Shown piece after piece: positions 56,601-64,000 of a stretch of 64,000 bases of DNA. The translations under genes were made by a program, and so were the position numbers. The notes beneath the pieces are model-generated. The model searched no databases, was not told the origin of the DNA, and saw only the letters and a list, made by a program, of their open reading frames with translations. The stretch is taken from assembly GCF_030704535.1 (NCBI RefSeq), contig NC_081817.1, positions 14,558,501-14,622,500 on the forward strand, written 5' to 3'. The stretch's first letter is position 1. Every line of letters begins with the position of its first letter. Source of the stretch: Vitis vinifera (taxonomy: Eukaryota; Streptophyta; Magnoliopsida; Vitales; Vitaceae).

Positions 56601-58249
56601 CCACTCTTTACTGTGAGAGCTCACTCAACTTAGCTTAATGGCAGGCAATTTCTTCATAAAAGGCGGAAAGAAATTGCAGGAAAACACTGGCAGGTAGAAA
56701 GACAGCGATGAACTCTGCCTTGGAAGGTGGGGATGCAGTGTGCTAAAATTGTTGTGAAGGTCTCCACTGGATCCCGAATCTTTTCTATTGTTTACAAATT
56801 ATTCTCCATGTATCAAATATAAAAATGGATTACAATATTTTTAATTTTTATTTTATTTTAAATGCAAGAAAGAAGTTTGATTCCAGCTACCATCCATCCA
56901 CATACGATGCCTACAAAAAAATAAAAAAGAAAAAGACTGGGTTTAGCTTGACACATGGGTCGGACCAAACTGGCTTTAGCATTCAGGTTCTCATGCCATA
57001 TATCCATCATGTCTCCGAGGAAGAAAGAAAGCCATGAAATCTAGTTACATCAAATCTCGAGGATCTAAATGAAATTAACCTTAAAGTAAGTGTTTAGTTT
57101 AGATGTTTGCTAAAAAATTAATTTAAAACTTCATCTGGTGATATGAAATTTAAATTTTAGAGTTTATTTACAAATTATAATTTAAGACCAATTTCTTTTT
57201 AAATAATTCAGTTGTCTTGTGTTTGTTTTATAAATTCAATTTATATGAGATTAATTTAATTTATATTATCATTGATTCAATCATGGCAGGTGGGGATGGA
57301 GGACGAAATTTCCTTCCATTGACCTAATAAAGATTCAAGTCTTTTCCTTCCAATATTTAAAGACCCATGGGATATGTAGATAACAATGAGAAGGGAGTTG
57401 ATTGACTCATTTTCTAAAAGGAGACACCATAAAAGTCCAAAAGTTAAAATAAAGTAGTCTTTATGCTGCCCAAACAATTCAAGACCTATGACTGCCTCTT
57501 TCCACTACTACCACTATATGTTTTTATCATAAATTAATTTGTGGTTGAAAAAGTATTTTATGGTAAAAGAATTTTTTTATTAAAAAATATCATGGTTAAA
57601 AAAATATTTTGCGGTAAAAGAGTCTTTCATTAAAAATTATTTGTGGGGATCCTTGCTATAAGCTGGTGAGTAATTATTCTTAGGGTTTTGCTTTGAAAAA
57701 AGTCGTGTATAAAATGATTATCTAGGAATTATATTAAGTGATTATCTATCTTTGTAACTTTTAAACTTTAGTAAAAGAATAGTTATAATTTATTTAATGT
57801 TACTAAGTTATAACTCTAAGACTATGTAAAAAATATTTTTGAAATACATTTGTGAAAGTGTTCATTGGTAAATTAGAATATAGTATCTACTCTTAATTTA
57901 AAATAGTATTATTAATTTCTTTGATTATAATTATATTGTTAGTATTTAATTTATAGTTGAATTTTTATATGAAAAGGATTGGGTTAAACATTGATAGTAT
58001 TTTTTTAATTCATAAATTATTACAATGTTAAAATAAATTTAAAAATAAAAAAATTATGTAAATTTTGAGGAGGGTATGAAAAATGTGATGAAAGTACAAA
58101 GAATGTAAAAATAGTACATGAAATGTGGAGAAAGTACAAAGAATCTAAGGAACGTATAATGAATGTAACGAGCGTAAGAAGAATATGAAGAATTGATTCG
58201 TTTGATCCAGTCGGGTCTTTTAATCAAAAACATTTATAAAACCTATGAC
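56601..58249. other. 5' flank of the intact TNL and AT-rich intergenic DNA
   Basis: No gene is supportable. A degenerate duplication lies at about 57543-57640 (AAAATATTTTxxGGTAAAAGA) and an imperfect repeat of AAAGTACAAAGAAT at about 58085-58160. No clear TATA box or element is assigned for the TNL promoter. Confidence 0.5.
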
Positions 58250-58685
58250 CTCATACTAGCGTAGCAAAGCTACTATAGTATAGTGATTCTAGGGTCGAAC
58301 TCTGGGATGGGTTTTCACTCTACCAGTGATATTAATTCAAAGCTAAATTGGTGCCTTTTCGTTTCAAGGTTAGCTTTAAAAGAAAACATAATCTTTGAAT
58401 GAAAACGGATGGTATTAAGCTAACCTAACATAAAGTAACTAAAATTAACTAGAAAGAAATTAGAAAGAAAGGTGTTTCTTGGGATTTCAGGTTACTAGGA
58501 TCAAGTGCCAACTACAAAGTGGGAAATTCCGGATTTTTCTCCTCGCATTGGGGATTTAACCTATAGTTATTTCCCGAACCGGTGTAGGTTTAACAATGAA
58601 GATTTAATTCATAAAAAGTCAATAGAAATGGTAGTCAAGTTCCATTAATGGCTTTAGACACTATTGTAGACCCTCAATTTTGTCC
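58250..58685 (-). repeat. Relic of an Athila-like LTR, inverted
   Basis: Reverse-complemented, this stretch follows the second half of the Gypsy-2 LTR: GTTCGACCCTAGAATCACTA, CTATAGTAGCTTTGCTAC, ACCGGTTCGGGAA and CCATTAATGG-type pieces appear in the same order as at 27530-27945. It is diverged and partial. It is cut at its right by the TGTAGACCCTC sequence. Confidence 0.75.
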
Positions 58686-61670
58686 CTTTAGCACATGTCT
58701 TTAAATTCACTTCCAGTGCTCCACGATAGTTCCTTGGTGGCCCATTACTACTCGTATAACTTACCTTTTTCTAGGTCACTTCGGAGACTTTGGTTGAGAG
58801 ATTATTTGATCCCTTATTGTGACCCTTGGCAGCCCTAATTTAGACTTAGGCTTTTCTTGTTTTTTTAGGATAGCTTTTAGATACACTTGGCCCTTTAGGC
58901 ACCACCTTAGGCCCACTTAGTCTCACCTTAGGCCCGTTTAGGCATACTGGGTCTATTAAGATTTTTTTTAGCGTGACTTATATGACTTGCGTGTTTGCAT
59001 GGCTCATAGGGCCTATTTTTTTGTTAATTTGTTTATTTTTATTTTATTTTATTTTATTTTCCTCTTTATATTATTTTCCTTAACTTATTTATTTATTTAT
59101 TATTTTTACCATTTTCTAATTTATTTACTTATTTATCTATTCATGCAATTATTTAACTTCTAAAATTTCATGTTTTTACAAGGAAACTTACCATTAGAGT
59201 TTAAGGAAAGTGGGACTCTCCTTGGAAGGTTTTGGAGGGGAATTCGAAATTGGGAAGATTGCTTTTGAAGGAGAAGGCTAAAAAAAAATAAGGAAACAAA
59301 ATATTCCGGAAGAAGGGGCTGCCACATAAAAAAAAAAGGAGAGGGAGCTTTTTGGAGGGGAGGAGATTCTTTTTTTGAGAGGACGCATTGGAGAAGTAGG
59401 CGTTGGAGGATTGGGAGCAGATTTGAGGATTTTTCTTGGGGGCAGAGCACGTATTGGATTTCAGAGGAAAGAAGGAAGAAAGAACAAGCAAAAGAGGATT
59501 CGGTGGAATTGTCCTAGGAGGTTGGATTCTTGGATGGTCTTTACGGAGAAGCACATAAGAACGAGAAAAGGGTGATTGCAGTCAAGGCTCTTCCAGGTAC
59601 GTTTATAGTTATCCTCGGATTTTTTGCCTATGTTCGATTTCTCCATATATTCGATTCTGAATATTTAATATATCGTTGTTTGGTGTGGACGTTAAGGGCC
59701 ACAAATTGCTCTATTGAGATTGGTAGATCTTTTGTTTGTCCTATTTTGGTTCTGATTCTGGTTCTTTTACATGTCGTTGATGTCTTCTAAAATTCATGAA
59801 TTTGAGCATGCTCTGTTTTCTTTCAAATCCCATTCTGCATCGTCCCTCCTGTTTTTAGCCCACGGTTTAATGTTTGAAGTGAGGCTATTTATGTTTACTG
59901 ATCAACATCTCCCGCTATTTCCTTATCCGAGTTTTGCTTCGCTTTTGTTTTATTTTATTTCCTTTCTATCCCTTTCCGGAATGCTTTCCGAACCCTTATC
60001 ATTGCATTTGGGTATACACTGAGGAATAATGGAAGTGTCAATGTGAGGGATGAAGTGCGCAGCAACCTCACTCAAATATCGGATAGTTGATTCCAAGGCA
60101 TGGTAGTGAACTGCAGAGATCTAGAACGCGGATCATTAAAATTCGGACCTATCACACGTCACCAATCTTGGAAAAATGGGAGGAATTCTGGAAGTTTGAT
60201 TTTCGTTTCTGATTGGAAAAGGGAAGTTCATGATACGACTGGTGATTTTCATGGAAGCAACCTTGTTGCCATTCTCTCTGATCTTATCATCATATGGAGA
60301 GGGATCACCGACCTTGAGGAGAAGTTTTGGTTTCTCTGCAACGGAAAAATAAAAATTCTGGTTTCATCTTATTAGAAGATTTAGTACCACGCATGGTTCC
60401 TGTGGTCATTTATGAGATTCAATATGTTCAGTATTTGGCAAGCAAGATTCTCGTGGGACATGAAGATCAACTTGGGAAAATATGTTTGGATTCTATCAGT
60501 TCTTGCTTGTCGAATGTGCCCGGGATTCATTGGATGACGTTTGTGCTAGTCAGAATGGTGACACTTAGAGATGCTCAGGCGCTTTTAGTCTAAGGAATGT
60601 TCAGTTACTATAAGCAAAAGTTGTATTTCTGAGAAATCTGGTTCAGTTCTTCTGTTCATTGGTGGAGTAAAGTGGTCCTCTGAGAGTCCCAGTCTGAGAG
60701 AAGAAATCAGATAACAATGTGGATGAGTTACTCAATCTAAATGTTAAAATGGAGACTGGACGAGTTGCAACATACTTACCTGGACCTAGTGCAGCACCTA
60801 CGACAGTCGATGGACATCCATCAGCAGTCTAATCTTCTCAATCATTGGTGCCGAATTTTTCTGGTGCTTATGAATCCAATTCGAAGCCTTACCAAGGTCA
60901 GAAAATGCGTCACGGAGAAACTAAACAATATTAGGAGAAAATCTGGTTTGTATGCCTCCCCATGGGCATGTGACATGACAGTGGATCCGGCTGAAGATCA
61001 GATGCACAATGATGTCCATGTTCATGTGAAGGATCTAGAGATGTCAGCAAAAGAAGATAAATCGGAAAGAGATAATCCATCCCAGAAAACGAATGAACCT
61101 GAAAAGAATCGATCGAATCAGAAGTCATTTGTCAAGAAGAGCGTGGAGGTTTTGAAGTCACTGGCAGTACAAAGGATTCCCATAACTTTGTTATGGAAAA
61201 TCTGCTAATAAGGGACATAGGTTGGTTCAATCAATTTTGACCTCCTTTATAGCTACCAGAAAATTGCATTACAATAATAAGAATCCTACTTCACCTAAGG
61301 AAACTGATGATGGGAATACTATGCCCTGCGTATCGAAATCTAAGAGAGTCATTCAGATTCTTCAATTACCCTACTGCCATGTTTTTAAATCTGCACATCT
61401 TTGCACCATGCAAGGCGGTTATTTCAGTCTCAGTTTCAAGAGTGAACGGATGTAGTATTTCCAGTACCTCCAATAGTGATTCAAGCTCTTCATCAAGCGA
61501 TTCAGGCTCAGGCACCTTCCTCAAACGGTAAATCAGAAGGTGTTTTCTCAATTTCGATAATAGCCCTGCTGAAGATAGTTAATGTGGTCTTATAAATGAG
61601 AACTCCTTGCTCCGTATAAGAGGAAGGTCTGGATTCAAGGTAGAAGGATGCATGGTTCAATCAGCGACTA
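58686..61670 (+). other. Mosaic region, possible LTR start and unassigned degenerate sequence
   Basis: At about 58669, TGTAGACCCTCAATTTTGTC looks like the 5' start of a plant LTR (TG start; inference) placed inside the older LTR relic. No second copy is in the window. From 59180 on the sequence is less AT-rich and patchily codon-like, with short frames at 60100-60590 and 60741-61208 that I cannot assign. Together with the next two entries it looks like a block of captured gene pieces. Confidence 0.4.
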
Positions 61671-61799
61671 AGAGATACTTGGTTTTCGAAACGGCTAGGT
61701 CCAGGCTTTGCAGCTGTTAATAGAGATGTTCTGGCCAGAATTGCATATTCTAAATTATTTGATTGGATTGTTGGGCAAGACAATTTATTCACCTTATGA
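61671..61799 (+). pseudogene. Fragment of a plant myosin motor domain
   Basis: The frame from 61671 reads [34 protein letters not shown] and GQDN before a stop. This aligns without gaps to the myosin segment RDxTxxKxLDPxAAxxxRDxLAK-YSRLFDWLV, then jumps over about seven residues to GQD. Plant class VIII/XI myosins carry this block. It is a short isolated piece without other motor motifs, so a fragment only. Confidence 0.55.
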
Positions 61800-62030
61800 C
61801 AGATAGATTGCATTAGAAGATAGAAGATCCTTTATAGACTGTGAATTCTGCCATTAACCACCATAAGAAGATGATTAAAAATGTGTTCCTGATATTAAAA
61901 CAGAATGGATATCAGAAGAACTGTCACTAAGGCATTTGGCTTTATCATTTGTTGGTGAATCTATCATATTATCCAGAGATAAACTTACTCATAGACGAAC
62001 TATGTTATAAGGCAGACTCGTACCCTTTCA

Positions 62031-62818
62031 ATGACAAGTGCACAGTTTCCTAAGAAGATTAGAGAACTACAATCTGTTACTCAGTCTTACGTTAGTATAG
62101 ATGCTACAACAAAGGACAAAGTTGCCGCCTTGGCTGCTGTTCGCGGTCTTAGACGCAATGCAAAGATTGGTTCTGGGAGGGGTCTCAGTGCTGTAGCTAT
62201 GGCAACATCTGCGCAAAGAAGGAACACAAACCAACATGGAACGTGTGAGGAGATGGAATGTTTCTGATGCGACGGGAACTGCCTGGATGGAATGCTTGCA
62301 GTCAGCTGATACAAGATCAGTATATGGAAAAGATTTCAATAATCTATCCCATAGATTTACTGTAGTCGTTGCAAGTTTTGCTTTAGCAAGAAACATGTAA
62401 CGGTCATATATTGACAGACGCACACAGGTTGTTGTAGTTCCTCGACATCATCTATGCTCTGGAATTCGGGCATGGCAGAAACTCATTCATAATTTGATTG
62501 AGATGAAGTGTCTTTTGGGCCATTTGGGGACCATCTATGCAACCTTGACCATGCTTTCTGGAAACTTGATTTCATGGAAAGTTCTGCAAGGATGCGACAA
62601 TGTTTAAGGATGAATTACAAAGGGTCTGATCACTTTGGTGCTGCAGCTAATTATGAAGATCATATGGATATGAAGCACGATAAGGAAAATGTCATAGATC
62701 CATCTAATGCTCCGATTCTTGCAGCAGAAGCAATCTTAATGGAAGGAATAAATGAAGAGGATGAACGAGAAAATATTGATAATTTGGCAGAGAGTGAGGC
62801 AATTGATATGGAGCAGAA
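62031..62818 (+). pseudogene. BCHC2: BEACH-domain protein C2-like (BCHC2) gene fragment
   Basis: In successive frames the sequence reads RNAKIGSGRGLSAVAMATSA, QRRNT, WNVSDATGTAWMECLQSADT, RSVYGKDFNNLS, ASFALARNM, a TAA at 62398-62400, IDRRTQV, HHLCSGIRAWQKLIHNLIEM, then WKLDFMESSARMRQCLRMNY, KGSDHFGAAANYEDHMDMKH, ENVIDPSNAPILAAEAI, ESEAIDMEQN. This is the segment before the PH-BEACH module of plant BEACH-domain protein C2. Frameshifts lie near 62222 and 62510. It seems continuous without introns, so it may be a processed copy or one long exon. It is cut at 62818 by the next LTR. Confidence 0.85.
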
Positions 62819-64000
62819 TGATTACTACTCAAAAAGTGCTATTTGATAGCTTGTAATTAACTCTTTTAAACACTTTTGAGTAGTAGTTATTGCCTTTTAA
62901 CCCAATTAACATGTTAAGGACCCTTGCAATCATTTCTAATCAAATTGTGTAAGTTTTGGTGTTTTTGTTAGCTTTTTGATCACCAAAGCAATCCAAGAAT
63001 GAGGGAGAGCTGTATATAGTTCATGGCAAAGCTTTTGGAAGCTCAAATTCATGAAGAACCAAGCTTTGGAGCTTCATAGCCCTTTGCCAAAGTCGTTCAA
63101 AGTATGCAAGGAGAGAAGCAAGGAGAGAGGAAAAACAGAGTGAAGAAAACAGAGGACAGCAGCTGCAGTCTTCTTGCGCACTTTTGGAGCACTTCCCGAA
63201 GTCCATTTTCTACATTCTATATACCATTTCAAAGCTCAGGAAGTCAAGAATCCAATGCTTCAAACGGTGTACGATTTGGAGCTGAAATGAGAAAGTTACA
63301 ACCTTTGGAAGATAACTGCTCCAAGCTGAAGGAAGGATTCAGCAAAGTGTTGCGGAATCAGCCTTTTGTTGCGAGAATTTCGCAGCCTTTTTGCACAGTG
63401 CTTTGGATTTCCCTTGAAGTTTCACGCCGCGATGGAAGCCAAACACCACAAGATGAAAGCCAATTTCGCAGCGGTGCGGAACCAGCTTGTTGATGCGAAA
63501 ATATTTCGCAGCCCTCTTGAGTGTCTGCGAAATCTCGCAGACACCATTTTTCACCTGCGAAATGTTCCTGGAGCTTCCCGATATTTTTGCACCGACTCTT
63601 TTAGATCTTTTCTTCAGATATTTTTGTATAATTTCCATTTTCTCCTTGTATTCAGCCACTCATGTAATTCCTTAGCTAGGAAGTATCCAAGGAAGGGTAA
63701 ATTACCTTCCTATATAAACTCCCTTGCATCCACTGTAAGAGAGGCAGATTATGTAATGTAATCCAATATATAGAATCAATGAACAGAGCACTTGCTCTGT
63801 TTTTCATATATATTCTTGTTTTCTCGTTAGTTTTCTTTCTAGCCAACCAAACTCTGAGGATTTTTCCTCAGAGGATGAGAGGCTAAGCTTTTTGTCTCTT
63901 GGAGTGAGGAAATCCGGGTAAGTTTCCACATGCATAAATTGGAAGTTTTGTTGTTTTAGTTTTTAATGAAGAGAAAGTGTGACCCGTTAATGGTTTTTAT
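62819..64000 (+). repeat. LTR of an Athila-like element related to Gypsy-2 (runs off the window)
   Basis: It begins TGATTACTACTCAAAAAGTGCTATTTG, close to the Gypsy-2 LTR start, and keeps the same order of landmarks: AACCCAATTAA, GCACTTTTGGAGCACTTCCCGAAGTCC, CAAAGCTCAGGAAGTCAAGAATCCAA, many TGCGAAA and TTTCGCAG motifs, and AACCAAAC...GGATGAGAGGCTAA. It is inserted in the BEACH fragment after GGAGCAGAA. At least 1,182 bp long; solo LTR or full element cannot be told here. Confidence 0.88.

Noticed and set aside
62819..64000. Calling a complete element at the right edge
   Set aside because: Only the beginning of one LTR is in the window; it may be a solo LTR.

Overview
The window is nuclear DNA of a eudicot and looks most like grapevine (Vitis). 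TIR-type NLR resistance genes with a C-JID domain, which grasses lack, sit among AT-rich DNA, short introns with GT/AG borders and nested LTR retrotransposons. The species is an inference; no species-specific marker was searched. About half of the window is retrotransposon.

Layout. (1) 1.0-4.6 kb, minus strand: a three-exon nuclear gene for a PSB33-like chloroplast protein with a Rieske-type fold. It has an in-frame stop in exon 2. (2) 4,736-9,638, minus strand: a complete but decayed Copia element (267-bp LTRs, TSD CTTCA) inserted about 170 bp upstream of the PSB33-like ATG. (3) 10.0-10.4 kb: a fragment of a plant O-fucosyltransferase gene. (4) 10,915-16,467, plus strand: an internally deleted chromovirus-type Gypsy element with LTRs of about 2.2 kb and TSD GAAAA. 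(5) 17.0-22.9 kb: NLR relics, microsatellites and AT-rich DNA. (6) 23.1-43.2 kb, plus strand: a TIR-NBS-LRR pseudogene whose TIR exon is split by a Copia element (TSD AAAGG). That Copia is itself split by an 11.0-kb Athila-like Gypsy element (TSD GCAGA) with two 1,637-bp LTRs that appear to differ at one base and an open gag-pol frame of 1,836 codons. (7) 43.2-49.9 kb: NLR debris, including a direct duplication of 18.3-20.2 kb and an inverted TIR fragment. (8) 49,987-56,600, minus strand: the only intact NLR, a five-exon gene for about 1,499 residues in the order TIR, short NB-ARC N-terminal stub, second TIR, NB-ARC, LRR, C-JID, basic tail. (9) 58.2-62.8 kb: an inverted LTR relic, then a mosaic carrying fragments of a myosin motor gene and a BEACH-domain (BCHC2-like) gene. 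(10) 62,819-64,000: the start of another LTR related to the Athila-like one.

How the parts relate. The two NLR genes are convergent, plus-strand pseudogene against minus-strand intact gene, with broken TIR, NBS and 3'-end pieces between and beside them, as in a resistance-gene cluster that grows by duplication and decays by mutation and transposon insertion. All three retrotransposons with two visible ends have clear 5-bp target duplications, so the insertion order can be read: TNL gene, then Copia-2, then Gypsy-2. The strongest candidates for something new are the in-frame TIR-stub-TIR-NB-ARC-LRR architecture, the gene-fragment mosaic at 58.7-62.8 kb, and the conserved hairpin and TTGCGAAA-type repeats of the Athila-like LTR family.
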